Shown in pieces: positions 8,086 to 17,510 of a stretch of DNA of 31,587 nt. The DNA lies in the NCBI GenBank assembly GCA_964458415.1, contig CAYWIT010000025.1:1-31587 (forward strand). Direction: 5' to 3'. The stretch is from CAYWIT01 sp964458415 (GTDB taxonomy: Bacteria; Pseudomonadota; Alphaproteobacteria; Micavibrionales; UBA2020). The notes under the pieces are model-generated. The model had not been told where the DNA came from. It did not search any database and saw nothing but the letters and a program-made list of their open reading frames with translations. The first letter of the stretch is position 1, and every line of letters starts with the position of its first letter. Both the position numbers and the translations under genes were made by a program.

Positions 8086-9471
8086 ATGATCGATCTCAAG
8101 CCATTGCTTTCGGCGCTTCGCGGACGGCCGCTCGCCGTGCTGGGTCTGGGTAAAACCGGTCTTTCCGTTTTCGCGGCCTGCAGGGCGGCGGGGATAGAAA
8201 CGGTTTTGTGGGACGATAACGCGGCGCGGCGGGAAAAGGCGCGGCAGGCGGGCGGGGTGATCGCCGATCTTGCGCAGGCGGAGCCGCCCCTTTTTTCGCT
8301 GCTCTGTCCGGCGCCCGGTATTCCCCTGACGCATCCGGCCATTGTCCGGGCACAGGCGGCGGGAATTGCCGTGCTGGGGGATATTGAATTGTTTCATCGC
8401 GCCCTGCCACGGGCGCATACGATCGGTATAACCGGCACGAACGGCAAGTCCACGACGACGGCGCTGACCGGGCATATTCTTGCCGTGGCGGGACGGACGG
8501 TAGCGACAGGGGGTAATATCGGCGCACCGGCATTGTCTTTGCCGCCATTGCCGGAAACGGGCGTCTATGTGCTGGAGCTGTCTTCCTATCAGCTTGAACT
8601 CTGTCCTGATTTTGCGCCGGAAATTGCGGTACTGGTCAATCTGAGCCCGGATCACCTTGATCGTCATGGAACAATGGAAAATTATGCGGCGGTCAAGGCG
8701 CGGATTTTCAGAGGAGCGGGGACGGGGATTGTCAGCCTTGATGACGACTGGTCGGCGGCGATTTACGGCGCTGTGGCCAATGCGGCGCGGAAAGACATTC
8801 CCGTATCCTGTCAGACGCTGCTGGCGGCGGGGGTCTGTGTCACGCCGGAGGGTATTTTGCTGGAAAACGGCTGCGCCGTCACGGATCTGAAAAAATGCCG
8901 GACCTTGCGCGGCCGGCATAACTGGCAAAATGCCGCGATGGCTTATGCGGCCACGCGGGCGGCCGGTGTGACCGTGCCGGAGGCGATCCGTGGACTGGAA
9001 TCCTTTCCGGGGCTGGCGCACCGGCAGAATATCGTCGCAGTGCTTGACAAGGTGTCCTACGTCAATGACAGCAAGGCGACGAACGATGAATCGGCGGCGG
9101 TGGCGCTCGCGACTTTTTCGCCGGTTTACTGGATTGCCGGCGGCAAGTCCAAGGGCAGCGGCTATCGGGCTTGTGAAAAACATCTGGATCATGTGCGTCA
9201 TGCTTTTCTTGTCGGGGAAGCGGCGCCAGAGCTGGCGCAGTGGCTGGGGGCGCGTGAAAAACCCTATACGTTGTGCGGCACGCTCGACAAAGCCGTGGCC
9301 GCCGCGCATAATATGGCGCAAAGGGAAAATCTTGCGGACGCGGTTGTTTTGCTTTCTCCCGCCTGCGCCAGTTTTGACCAGTTTCAAGACTATGAGCAGC
9401 GGGGGAACGCTTTTGAAGCGCTGGTCCGGAGCGTGACGGAAACGGCAGAGGTAAAAGAGGTTTCGGGATGA
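8086..9471 (+). CDS. murD: UDP-N-acetylmuramoyl-L-alanine--D-glutamate ligase
   Basis: MurD adds D-Glu to UDP-MurNAc-L-Ala in the cytoplasm with ATP. It has 461 residues, slightly above the E. coli protein (438). A Rossmann-like N-terminal uridine-binding domain starts with AVLGLGKTGLS. The P loop TGTNGKST is at 116-123, then ELSSYQLE, NLSPDHLDRHG and the C-terminal VNDSKATN and LSPACASFDQF motifs that mark MurD. It starts 4 bases after mraY. Its end overlaps ftsW by four bases (ATGA), the standard coupling overlap. Confidence 0.97.
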   Translation: MIDLKPLLSALRGRPLAVLGLGKTGLSVFAACRAAGIETVLWDDNAARREKARQAGGVIADLAQAEPPLFSLLCPAPGIPLTHPAIVRAQAAGIAVLGDIELFHRALPRAHTIGITGTNGKSTTTALTGHILAVAGRTVATGGNIGAPALSLPPLPETGVYVLELSSYQLELCPDFAPEIAVLVNLSPDHLDRHGTMENYAAVKARIFRGAGTGIVSLDDDWSAAIYGAVANAARKDIPVSCQTLLAAGVCVTPEGILLENGCAVTDLKKCRTLRGRHNWQNAAMAYAATRAAGVTVPEAIRGLESFPGLAHRQNIVAVLDKVSYVNDSKATNDESAAVALATFSPVYWIAGGKSKGSGYRACEKHLDHVRHAFLVGEAAPELAQWLGAREKPYTLCGTLDKAVAAAHNMAQRENLADAVVLLSPACASFDQFQDYEQRGNAFEALVRSVTETAEVKEVSG

Positions 9472-10655
9472 CGGTATTGTCGCGCAGCGAAAAATCTGTT
9501 CTTGGAAACTGGTGGTGGACAGTGGACCGCTGGACGCTGGGCGCCTTGCTGGTGCTGGCAGCGGCCGGAATTCTGCTGGTTTCCGCAGCCTCCCCCGCGG
9601 TGGCGGAGCGGCTGGGTCTCAGCCCTTTTCATTTCCTGCTCCGGCATGTGCTGATACTGGTGCCGTCCATCGGCATCATGCTGCTGGTCTCCCTTGCGGA
9701 GAGAAAAACGCTCTGGCGGATCAGCACGCTCGTGCTGCTGGCGGCGATGGCGTTGATGGTTGTTTCCCTCTTCTGGGGCGTTGAAATCAAGGGGGCGACG
9801 CGCTGGGTGCAGATTTTTGGATTTTCCCTGCAGCCGTCCGAGTTTGTCAAACCGGCCTTTGCCGTCATTTCCGCCTGGCTGATCGCCCGTCATCATTATC
9901 AGGAGAATTTTCCGGGGCATCAGCTGGCCACGGGGGTTTTTGTGCTGGTGCTGGGCCTGCTGCTGTTGCAGCCGGATTTCGGCATGTCGTTTGTCCTTTC
10001 GGCCATCTGGGGGGTGCAGGTTTTCCTTTCGGGGCTGCCCTTGCTCTGGGTGGTTATTCTGGCGGTTCTGGGCGGGGCGGGGATCTTCTGCGCCTATCTG
10101 TTTTTCCCGCATGTGGCCAGCCGGATCGACCGTTTTCTGGATCCGCAGAGCGGCGACAATTATCAGGTGCAGAAATCGCTGGATGCTTTCAGCAACGGCG
10201 GGCTGTTCGGTACCGGCCCCGGCCACGGACAGGTCAAGATGACTTTGCCGGACGCGCATGCCGATTTTATTTTCTCGGTCGCGGGGGAAGAGCTGGGCCT
10301 GATCGTGGCGCTTTTGCTGGTTTTGCTTTATTGTTTTATCATCGGCCGCAGCATCTGGCGCGTGATGAACAGTGACGATCTGTTCGTCGTGCTGGCCGCG
10401 GGCGGCCTGCTGACCCAGTTCGCGCTGCAAAGCCTGATTCACATGGGCTCCTCGCTGCAGCTGCTGCCGGCCAAGGGCATGACGCTGCCTTTTATCAGCT
10501 ATGGCGGTTCGTCACTGTTGTCGCTGGGGCTGGGCATGGGGATGCTGCTGGCCCTGACAGGCAGGAATGCGCAGGGCGGCCGGTCGGCAGGACAGAATTT
10601 TTCATTGCAGAATTTCTCATTACGGGTGCGGAAGGCGGGTAGAAATGACGGATAA
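9468..10655 (+). CDS. ftsW: Septal peptidoglycan glycosyltransferase FtsW (SEDS family)
   Basis: FtsW polymerises lipid II into septal glycan strands and works in complex with FtsI. The protein has 395 residues with about ten membrane helices. The family signature region lies near residues 245-285: GTGPGHGQVKMTLPDAHADF followed by FSVAGEELG. The catalytic Asp of SEDS proteins falls in the ADF/DAHADF segment. The conserved GMTLPFISYGGSS stretch is near the C-terminus. The order murD-ftsW-murG is classical dcw order and separates it from its paralogue RodA. It overlaps murD by 4 bases and the preferred murG start by 11 bases. Confidence 0.96.
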   Translation: MTVLSRSEKSVLGNWWWTVDRWTLGALLVLAAAGILLVSAASPAVAERLGLSPFHFLLRHVLILVPSIGIMLLVSLAERKTLWRISTLVLLAAMALMVVSLFWGVEIKGATRWVQIFGFSLQPSEFVKPAFAVISAWLIARHHYQENFPGHQLATGVFVLVLGLLLLQPDFGMSFVLSAIWGVQVFLSGLPLLWVVILAVLGGAGIFCAYLFFPHVASRIDRFLDPQSGDNYQVQKSLDAFSNGGLFGTGPGHGQVKMTLPDAHADFIFSVAGEELGLIVALLLVLLYCFIIGRSIWRVMNSDDLFVVLAAGGLLTQFALQSLIHMGSSLQLLPAKGMTLPFISYGGSSLLSLGLGMGMLLALTGRNAQGGRSAGQNFSLQNFSLRVRKAGRNDG

Positions 10656-11766
10656 AATGCGAACAACCATTATGCTGGCGGCTGGCGGAACAGGCGGGCA
10701 TCTTTTTCCGGCGGAAGCGCTGGCGGCAGAGCTTCTGGCGCGCGGCCATAAAGTGGTCATCGTGACGGACAAACGCGGCAACGCCTTTAAAAGTCTGGGC
10801 GACAAAGTCACGATCGAAACCGTGATGGCGGGCTATCTGAAATCCGGGATTGTTTCCAAGGTCAAGGCAGTTTTCGCGATGGGAACGGGGATCCTTCAGG
10901 CTGTGCGGCTGTTGCGCAAGCACAAGCCTGCGCTGGTTGTCGGATTTGGCGGTTATCCGTCTTTTCCGGCGATGTTTGCCGCGCAAAAAACGGGCGTTCC
11001 GACTTTGCTGCACGAGCAGAACGCGGTGCTGGGCAAGGCGAATGTCTGGCTGGCGGACAAAGCGGAAAAAATTGCGACGGCGCTTTCCGGTACGAAGGGG
11101 ATCACGGCGGAAAATCTCGCCAAGGCCGTTACGACCGGCAATCCGGTGCGGGCAGCTATTCTGGCGGTGCGGCAGGAAACCTACAGCGCGCCGCAGCCTG
11201 AGGCGGACTTCAACGTTTTCATTACCGGCGGCAGTCAGGCAGCCAGCGTTTTCAGCGATGTTGTCCCGGCGGCCGTCGGGCTGCTGACGGAGGCGGAGAA
11301 GCGCAGGCTGCGCATTGTCCATCAATGCCGGGAGAACGATCTGGATATTACGGCAGACAGGTATCGTCAGGCGGGCGTGAAAGCGGAAATTAAAACGTTT
11401 TTCAATGATATCGCCGTACGGCTGTCGGACTGTCATTTGTTCATCGGGCGCTCCGGCGCTTCGACGGTTGCGGAAATCGCCGCTGTCGGACGGCCCGCAA
11501 TCTTTGTGCCCTATCCGGGCCATAGCGATATGCAGCAAAAATATAATGCCGATTCCGTAGCCGGTGCTGGCGGCGGCTGGGTCATGATGCAGGAGGATTT
11601 TACGCCTGAAGCACTGGCAGAAAAGCTGGGGCAGCTGATGGCGCAACCCGCTTTGCTGGAAAAGACGGCGGCGGCTGCAAAAACCTGCGGCGCGCCGGAT
11701 GCCGCGTTCCGGCTGGCGGATCTGGTCGAGGCGGAAACGCGCCGGCTCAAGCCGCCCAAGCCGTGA
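10645..11766 (+). CDS. murG: UDP-GlcNAc:undecaprenyl-pyrophosphoryl-MurNAc-pentapeptide GlcNAc transferase
   Basis: MurG adds GlcNAc to lipid I on the cytoplasmic face of the membrane, giving lipid II for FtsW/FtsI. The frame is open back to 10567, but those codons lie deep inside ftsW and do not look like MurG. I place the start at the ATG at 10645 (a second ATG at 10657 is possible) after GGAAGGCGGG, giving 373 residues. The glycine-rich loop AAGGTGGH is at 12-19, the acceptor-side LHEQNAVLGKAN follows, and the C-terminal donor-binding domain has ITGGSQAA and GRSGASTVAEIAAVGRPAIFVPYPG in shortened form. The domain pattern is the usual GT28 arrangement. murC follows after 22 bases. Confidence 0.96.
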   Translation: MTDKMRTTIMLAAGGTGGHLFPAEALAAELLARGHKVVIVTDKRGNAFKSLGDKVTIETVMAGYLKSGIVSKVKAVFAMGTGILQAVRLLRKHKPALVVGFGGYPSFPAMFAAQKTGVPTLLHEQNAVLGKANVWLADKAEKIATALSGTKGITAENLAKAVTTGNPVRAAILAVRQETYSAPQPEADFNVFITGGSQAASVFSDVVPAAVGLLTEAEKRRLRIVHQCRENDLDITADRYRQAGVKAEIKTFFNDIAVRLSDCHLFIGRSGASTVAEIAAVGRPAIFVPYPGHSDMQQKYNADSVAGAGGGWVMMQEDFTPEALAEKLGQLMAQPALLEKTAAAAKTCGAPDAAFRLADLVEAETRRLKPPKP

Positions 11767-11788
11767 AGAAAAGGATAAGATAAACAGC

Positions 11789-13261
11789 ATGCCTCTCGAC
11801 TTACCCTTTCATATCGGAACCGTGCATATCGTCGGAATCGGCGGGATCGGCATGAGCGGCTATGCCGAGGTGCTGCACAAGCTCGGCTATGAAGTGCAGG
11901 GGTCGGATCTTTCCGAAGGAGCCAACGTCGCGCGGTTGCGCGCGCTGGGCATTCGCGTCCTGACCGGCCATCAGCCGGAAAACATCCGGGATGCCGCGGG
12001 GGCTCTCGTCGCCGTTGTCGTCCGCTCAAGCGCTGTCAAGGACGATAATCCGGAGGTTGTAGCGGCGGTGGCGCAAAAAATTCCGGTGATTCCGCGCGTG
12101 GATCTGCTGGCCGAGCTGATGCGCAATAAATGGTGCATCAATATTTCCGGCACGCACGGCAAGACGACCACGACGGCGCTGACAGGTTGCGTGTTGGAAC
12201 GGGCCGGGCTTGACCCGACCGTTATCAATGGCGGGATCGTCAACAGTTACGATACCAACACCCGTCTCGGCAAGGGGCAGTGGATGGTGGTTGAATCGGA
12301 CGAAAGTGACGGCACGTTCATAAGCCTGCCCAGCGTTATTTCGGTTATTACCAATATCGATCCGGAGCACCTCGACCATTACGGCAGTTTTGCCGCAGCG
12401 AAGAAGGCCTATCTTGCCTATGCGCATAACCTGCCCTTTTACGGCGTGGCGGTTGCCTGCATCGATCATCCCGTGGTCGCGGAGCTGATTCCACAGATTC
12501 ACCGCAAGGTCATCACCTACGGCTTTTCCGCGCTGGCGGATATTCAGGCGGTGAATGTCCGGACGGAGGCAGCAGGGCAGGCTTTTGATGTGCGGATCAA
12601 TCATCCTGCGCTGCCGGGGTTTCCGGACAAAATTGAAAATATCCAGCTGCCGCTTTTCGGCGCGCATAACGTGCAAAATGCGCTCGTCTCCTTTGCCGTG
12701 GGGCATGAGCTGGGACTGAAGGCGGAGAAAATCATCGCCGGATTGGCGGGATTTGCGGGAGTCAAGCGGCGCTTCACTGTGACGGGGGTTGTGCGGGGCG
12801 TCACTGTTGTTGATGACTATGCGCATCATCCGGTTGAAATCGCGGTTGTCCTGCGCGCGGCGCGGGAAGCGCTGGCGGCGCGCGGCGGCGGCGGACGGGT
12901 CATTGCCGTCATGCAGCCGCACCGTTATTCCCGTCTGGCGGGATTGTTTGACCAGTTCAGGTCGTGCTTTGGCGATGCGGATACGGTGGTTATCGCGGAT
13001 GTTTATGCCGCTGGGGAAAAGCCCGTTGCCGGCATTGATAAAGGCGCGCTGGCCAGCGGCATCCGCAAGGCCGGACACGGGGATGTGCGGGTCCTGCCCG
13101 CGCCGGAGGCCTTGCCGACTGTTATCGGCGATATCGCGCGCGCCGGCGATTTCGTCGTCTGTCTGGGGGCTGGAAGTATTACGCAGTGGGCGCAGAGCCT
13201 GCCGGCGGCGCTGGAACAGGTCTGGGGCGCGGCGGCGGCACAAAAGGGAGGCATCGCATGA
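11789..13261 (+). CDS. murC: UDP-N-acetylmuramate--L-alanine ligase
   Basis: MurC adds L-Ala, the first stem-peptide residue, to UDP-MurNAc. The frame is open from 11699, but the first 30 codons overlap murG and do not resemble the family. The start MPLDLPFHIG at 11789 is therefore preferred, giving 490 residues. An AAGGA sits 13 bases upstream, a long spacing. The N-terminal nucleotide-binding motif is HIVGIGGIGMSG, the P loop GTHGKTTT is at 121-128, and VESDESDGTF, NIDPEHLDHYG and VDDYAHHPVEI follow in order. The stop overlaps the murB start (ATGA). Confidence 0.97.
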   Translation: MPLDLPFHIGTVHIVGIGGIGMSGYAEVLHKLGYEVQGSDLSEGANVARLRALGIRVLTGHQPENIRDAAGALVAVVVRSSAVKDDNPEVVAAVAQKIPVIPRVDLLAELMRNKWCINISGTHGKTTTTALTGCVLERAGLDPTVINGGIVNSYDTNTRLGKGQWMVVESDESDGTFISLPSVISVITNIDPEHLDHYGSFAAAKKAYLAYAHNLPFYGVAVACIDHPVVAELIPQIHRKVITYGFSALADIQAVNVRTEAAGQAFDVRINHPALPGFPDKIENIQLPLFGAHNVQNALVSFAVGHELGLKAEKIIAGLAGFAGVKRRFTVTGVVRGVTVVDDYAHHPVEIAVVLRAAREALAARGGGGRVIAVMQPHRYSRLAGLFDQFRSCFGDADTVVIADVYAAGEKPVAGIDKGALASGIRKAGHGDVRVLPAPEALPTVIGDIARAGDFVVCLGAGSITQWAQSLPAALEQVWGAAAAQKGGIA

Positions 13262-14259
13262 GTCCGGTTATTCGCCATACCGTGGATACGCCGCATTTCA
13301 AGAGCGTATTGAAGGACAGGTTGCCGCCAGTGCGGGGGCGGATGACGCCCAATGCCCCGCTCGGGCCGATGACATGGTTTGGTGTCGGGGGTCCGGCAGA
13401 GCTTTTGTTCCGTCCGGCGGATCGTGAGGATCTGGTTGCTTTTTTGCAAGGCTGTCCGCCAGAGGTTCCCGTCACGGTTCTCGGGGTGGCGTCCAATGTT
13501 ATTATCCGTGATGGCGGAATTCCGGGGGTGGTGATCCGGTTCGGGCGGGAATTTGCCGCGATCGTGCCGGAAGAGGGGTTATGTATTTCCGCCGGCGCCG
13601 CCGCCATGGACATGAATGTGGCGCTGGTGGCGTCCAGTCATGGCATTGCCGGTCTGGAATTTCTCAGCGGCATTCCGGGCACGATTGGCGGGGCGCTACG
13701 CATGAACGCCGGGGCTTACGGCGGCGAAATGAAGGATGTTGTGGTGACGGCCGATGTCCTTTTCCGGGACGGGACGGTAAAGGCGCTGGGACCGGCGGAA
13801 ATGGGGATGAGCTATCGCAAGAATGCCCTGCCGGCATCGGTTATTTTTCTGGGCTGCCGGTTGCAGGGGTATGCCGGCGATGTTTCTGATATCGAGCTGC
13901 GGATGGCGGAGATCAAGCAAAAGCGATCGGAAAGCCAGCCGATCCGCACCAAAACCGGCGGTTCGACCTTTGCCAATCCCGCGCCGGAGGAATCCGGCGG
14001 CAAGAGCGCCTGGCAGCTGATCGATGAGGCAGGGTGCCGGGGGTTGAAAGTGGGACAGGCGGAAATGTCCACGCTGCACTGCAATTTCATGATCAATAAC
14101 GGGACGGCGAATGCGGCGGATCTGGAACGGCTGGGCGAGGAAGTGCGTAAACGTGTTGCGGAAAAGTCCGGTGTCATGTTACGGTGGGAAATCAGGCGTC
14201 TCGGTCTCCCTCTTGAAAAAGATACGGATATCCGGGCCCTGATGGATAAAGGGGCATAA
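13258..14259 (+). CDS. murB: UDP-N-acetylenolpyruvoylglucosamine reductase
   Basis: MurB is the FAD- and NADPH-dependent enzyme that reduces UDP-GlcNAc-enolpyruvate to UDP-MurNAc. The frame is open back to 13186 within murC, but GGGAGG at 13246-13251 lies 6 bases before the ATG at 13258, so that start is chosen (333 residues). The FAD-binding part has TWFGVGGPAE and LGVASNVIIRDGG. SGIPGTIGGALRMNAGAYGG begins at residue 137. The catalytic Ser is Ser236 in GGSTFANP, and the C-terminal catalytic Glu is Glu311 in LRWEIRRLG. The sequence fits type II MurB rather than the E. coli type I form. It overlaps murC by 4 bases. Confidence 0.96.
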   Translation: MSPVIRHTVDTPHFKSVLKDRLPPVRGRMTPNAPLGPMTWFGVGGPAELLFRPADREDLVAFLQGCPPEVPVTVLGVASNVIIRDGGIPGVVIRFGREFAAIVPEEGLCISAGAAAMDMNVALVASSHGIAGLEFLSGIPGTIGGALRMNAGAYGGEMKDVVVTADVLFRDGTVKALGPAEMGMSYRKNALPASVIFLGCRLQGYAGDVSDIELRMAEIKQKRSESQPIRTKTGGSTFANPAPEESGGKSAWQLIDEAGCRGLKVGQAEMSTLHCNFMINNGTANAADLERLGEEVRKRVAEKSGVMLRWEIRRLGLPLEKDTDIRALMDKGA

Positions 14260-14273
14260 GGGGCAGCAGGGAA

Positions 14274-15212
14274 ATGGCCAAAACGGTCGCGGTTCTCATG
14301 GGGGGATGGTCGGCGGAACGCAATGTATCGCTCACCAGCGGTAAAGCTTGCGCGCAGGCTTTGCGCGACAAGGGATATCAGGTTCATGAAATTGATGTGC
14401 GGCGGGATTTGCCGGCCCTGCTCGCGGCGCTGACGCCGGCACCGGATGTTGTTTTTAATGCCCTGCACGGGCGCGGCGGGGAAGATGGTTGTTTGCAAGG
14501 CGTTCTGGAAATATTGAATATCCCCTATACGCATTCCGCGCCGCTGGCTTCCGCACTGGCAATGAACAAACACAAGGCCAAGGAAGTGCTGCACCCCCTC
14601 GGGATGCCTTGCGCGGAGGGGCAGTTGTTGCATATTGACGACATCCGGCGGGGGCATGTGCCTTTTGCCCCGCCCTATGTTGTCAAGCCGAACGAGGAAG
14701 GGTCGAGCGTCGGTGTTTTTATTGTGCGTGAAGGGGATAACCGTCCTCCGCTGGGACTCGATCAATGGGCCTATGGGCCGCAGGCGCTGGTGGAAAAATA
14801 TATTCCGGGTCGTGAACTTTCGGTCGCCGTGATGGGGACGGAAAAGGAAAAAGCTCGTGCCCTGACGGTAACGGAAATCTGCACGCAAAATACCTTCTAT
14901 GACTATGACGCGAAATACGCCGCTGGCGGCTCTGCCCATGTCGTGCCCGCCGCCATTGATCAGGCTGTTTTTAACGAGGCGCTGCGGCTGGCCGCCTTCG
15001 CGCATGAAAATCTGGGCTGTGCAGGTGTCACCCGCAGCGATTTCCGGTATAATGACAACGAACCGGGGGTTTCGGGACTTTTCTATCTTGAAACCAATAC
15101 CCAGCCAGGCATGACGCCGACATCGCTGGTTCCGGAACAGGCGGCTTATACGGGGTTAGGTTTCGGGGATCTGGTGGCGTGGCTGGTTGAAAATGCCAGA
15201 GTGCATACCTGA
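14274..15212 (+). CDS. ddl: D-alanine--D-alanine ligase
   Basis: Ddl makes the D-Ala-D-Ala dipeptide that MurF consumes. It is an ATP-grasp enzyme of 312 residues, the length of DdlB-type proteins. The N-terminal motif VAVLMGGWSAERNVSLTSG contains the substrate Glu15. ALHGRGGEDGCLQGVLE, MNKHKAKEVL, VVKPNEEGSSVGV and the C-terminal LETNTQPGMTPTSLVPEQA motif with the metal-binding Glu/Asn pair are all intact. It starts 14 bases after murB with a GCAGGGAA ribosome site. The usual Arg-Ser-Asp motif is visible as VTRSDFRY. Confidence 0.96.
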   Translation: MAKTVAVLMGGWSAERNVSLTSGKACAQALRDKGYQVHEIDVRRDLPALLAALTPAPDVVFNALHGRGGEDGCLQGVLEILNIPYTHSAPLASALAMNKHKAKEVLHPLGMPCAEGQLLHIDDIRRGHVPFAPPYVVKPNEEGSSVGVFIVREGDNRPPLGLDQWAYGPQALVEKYIPGRELSVAVMGTEKEKARALTVTEICTQNTFYDYDAKYAAGGSAHVVPAAIDQAVFNEALRLAAFAHENLGCAGVTRSDFRYNDNEPGVSGLFYLETNTQPGMTPTSLVPEQAAYTGLGFGDLVAWLVENARVHT

Positions 15213-15259
15213 GTTTATGCGCTTGAAATACGGGGCTTGAGAGAACTGGGGATTTGGGG

Positions 15260-16090
15260 ATGAGGTTCTGGTTTAAACGGGATAATTCGCGGGCGCGGCG
15301 CAGCTCCCGGCTCTGGGGCTTGCGGGCGCGCCGGGCCGTTCTGGCTCTGACGGGCCTGATGCTGACGAGCGCGGTTGTCTTTGCGGGATGGCACAGCGGA
15401 ACCTTCACGCAGGCCGGGGACTGGCTGCGGGGGAAAAGCATCGGGGTGACGGCCGCCGCCGGGTTCCGCGTTGAAAACATTCTTGTGATCGGGCGGCAGC
15501 GCACACCGCAGGAAGAAATCCTTTCCCGCCTCGATATCCGGCAGGGGATGCCCTTATTCGCCGTCAATGTCGGTGCGGCGCAGGAAACGCTGGCGGATAT
15601 TACGTGGGTTGACAGGGTCGTTGTTTCAAGGCGGCTGCCGGATACGGTGATCGTGGATTTGCAGGAGCGGGTTCCCGCCGCCCTCTGGCAGTATCAAAAA
15701 AAGATATCGGTCGTTGACGACAAGGGGCATGTTCTGGCGCTGGCCCGGACGGAGGAATATCAGGAGCTGCCGCTGGTCGTGGGGGCGGGGGCCGCCGAAC
15801 AGGTCCGCCATCTGAAAGGACTGCTGGCCGCCGAGCCGTTTCTTGCGGCGGCGGTCGTCTCCGCGGTGCGCGTAGGGCAGCGGAGGTGGGATCTCCATCT
15901 CCGGAACGGCGTGATCGTCCGTCTGCCGGAACAGGATACCGAGCTGGCTTTGCGGAGATTTGTCAAGACGGCGCAGGAACAGGATTTGCTTGGAAAAGCG
16001 GTGGCGACGGTGGATCTTCGTGTTTCGGGCCAGATGATCGTCGATATTCTGCCGCTGGAGGCGGAAAAAGCCGCCGGAAAGAAAACATAA
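15260..16090 (+). CDS. ftsQ: Cell division protein FtsQ
   Basis: FtsQ is a bitopic membrane protein that scaffolds FtsB and FtsL in the divisome. A TTG at 15254 would add two residues, but the ATG at 15260, with GGGGA at 15248-15252 seven bases upstream, is more likely (276 residues). A very basic cytoplasmic N-tail (residues 1-28) is followed by one membrane segment at about 29-47. A POTRA domain starts near FRVENILVIGRQRT and includes the GMPLFAVN and WVDRVVVSRRLPDTVIVDLQERVPAALW motifs in shortened form. A beta domain and a short charged C-tail end the protein. It lies 47 bases after ddl and 54 bases before ftsA, the only sizeable gaps in this part of the operon. Confidence 0.93.
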   Translation: MRFWFKRDNSRARRSSRLWGLRARRAVLALTGLMLTSAVVFAGWHSGTFTQAGDWLRGKSIGVTAAAGFRVENILVIGRQRTPQEEILSRLDIRQGMPLFAVNVGAAQETLADITWVDRVVVSRRLPDTVIVDLQERVPAALWQYQKKISVVDDKGHVLALARTEEYQELPLVVGAGAAEQVRHLKGLLAAEPFLAAAVVSAVRVGQRRWDLHLRNGVIVRLPEQDTELALRRFVKTAQEQDLLGKAVATVDLRVSGQMIVDILPLEAEKAAGKKT

Positions 16091-16144
16091 GCGGATAAGA
16101 GATAAGAAGAAGAAAAGAAAAAAAGAAAAAAGCGGAGGAACAGG

Positions 16145-17500
16145 ATGAAAGAAAAGATCGGTAAAGACAAAAAAGAGAATAAAAAAATAATGGTGCCGCA
16201 GCGGGGAAAGCAGGATCTTCTTTCTGCCCGCAATATCATCGCCGCGCTTGATATCGGTACCAGCAAGGTCTGCTGTTTCATTGCCGAGGTTAAAAGCCAC
16301 GGGACGATAGAGGTTATTGGCATCGGGCATCAGGCCTCGCACGGGGTCAAGGCCGGAACGATTGTCGATCTGCGCGCGGCCGAAGCCGCCGTGGCCAGCG
16401 CTGTCGAGGCGGCGGAACAGATGGCGCGGGACAGGCTGCAGGGGCACCCCATCCGCTCCGTTATCGTGAACGTGCCGGGTACGCAAACCTTGTCGCACCA
16501 GCTGGCTGTCGATATTCGCATTTCCGGGCATGAAGTTTCCGACAGGGATATTCGCAATGCGCTGGCGCATGGCCGCACGGTGGCCGTGCCGGGCAAGGAC
16601 GAACTGATCCATGTGGCCCCGGCCGCCTATACCATCGACAAGCAGCGCGGCATTCAGGACCCGCGAGGCATGACCGGCCAGCTGCTGGGGGTCAATCTCA
16701 ATATCGTGACGGCGCTGTCCGCTTCAACGCGTAACCTGTCAATTGTCGCAGCGCAGAACCAGATTGAAATCGATGGTTTTTGCGCGACTCCTTATGCCTC
16801 CGGGCTGGCGACGCTGGTCGGGGATGAAATGGATCTGGGGTGCACGGTCATTGATATGGGCGGCGGCACGACCAGCATCGCCGTATTCTTCGAAGGCAAG
16901 CTGATTCACACCTCGGCCATTCCGGTCGGGGGGAACCATGTCACCAGCGATGTGGCACGTGGGCTGACGACGTCGCTGGCCGATGCCGAACGGATCAAGA
17001 CCCTTTTTGGCTGCGCGCACGCGATCAACCATGACGATGGCGCCATGATTGACGTGCCGCCGATCGGGGAAGAGGAGCATGCGCAACCCAACTATGTGCC
17101 GAAGTCCTTGCTGACGGGAATTATCCAGCCCCGGATCGAGGAAACTTTTGAACTGGTGCGGGCAAAAATCGTGGATAGCGGGCTGCAGCAGACTGCCGGA
17201 CGGCGCGTCGTGCTGACCGGCGGGGCGTCACAACTGCCGGGCCTGTGCGAAATCGGCCAGCTTATTCTTGACAAGCAGATCCGGCTGGGCCGGCCGCATC
17301 ATGTGCGGGGTCTGGCCGAGGCGACGAGCGGCCCCGCCTTCTCGACTTGCGCCGGTTTGCTGATTTATGCCGCCGAACATGCGGGCGAAATTCCGCAGAG
17401 TCGCGAGGGTTACGGGCTCGGCGGCGGCTTTATCATGCAAATGCCCTTTACTGGTAATTTTTTGCAGAAGGTCACGCATTGGTTGAAGGAGAACTGGTAA
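16145..17500 (+). CDS. ftsA: Cell division protein FtsA
   Basis: FtsA is the actin-like ATPase that anchors FtsZ filaments to the inner membrane and recruits later divisome proteins. GGAGGAA at 16134-16140 supports the ATG at 16145 (451 residues). An alternative ATG at 16190 lacks a good ribosome site. The first about 25 residues are an unusual Lys-rich extension. The actin-fold phosphate loop IAALDIGTSKVCCFIAE follows, then the 1C subdomain, then VIDMGGGTTSIAVF (phosphate 2) and the adenosine motif VVLTGGASQLPGL. The C-terminus ends in a short amphipathic helix (FLQKVTHWLKENW), the membrane-targeting sequence. ftsZ follows after a 161-base leader. Confidence 0.96.
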   Translation: MKEKIGKDKKENKKIMVPQRGKQDLLSARNIIAALDIGTSKVCCFIAEVKSHGTIEVIGIGHQASHGVKAGTIVDLRAAEAAVASAVEAAEQMARDRLQGHPIRSVIVNVPGTQTLSHQLAVDIRISGHEVSDRDIRNALAHGRTVAVPGKDELIHVAPAAYTIDKQRGIQDPRGMTGQLLGVNLNIVTALSASTRNLSIVAAQNQIEIDGFCATPYASGLATLVGDEMDLGCTVIDMGGGTTSIAVFFEGKLIHTSAIPVGGNHVTSDVARGLTTSLADAERIKTLFGCAHAINHDDGAMIDVPPIGEEEHAQPNYVPKSLLTGIIQPRIEETFELVRAKIVDSGLQQTAGRRVVLTGGASQLPGLCEIGQLILDKQIRLGRPHHVRGLAEATSGPAFSTCAGLLIYAAEHAGEIPQSREGYGLGGGFIMQMPFTGNFLQKVTHWLKENW

Positions 17501-17510
17501 ACGATTCAAC

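Noticed and set aside
12026..13243. 405-codon minus-strand frame over murC, and similar frames over murD (8029-9387) and murE (4293-5546)
   Set aside because: Same shadow pattern; each lies entirely or almost entirely within a confirmed gene on the other strand.
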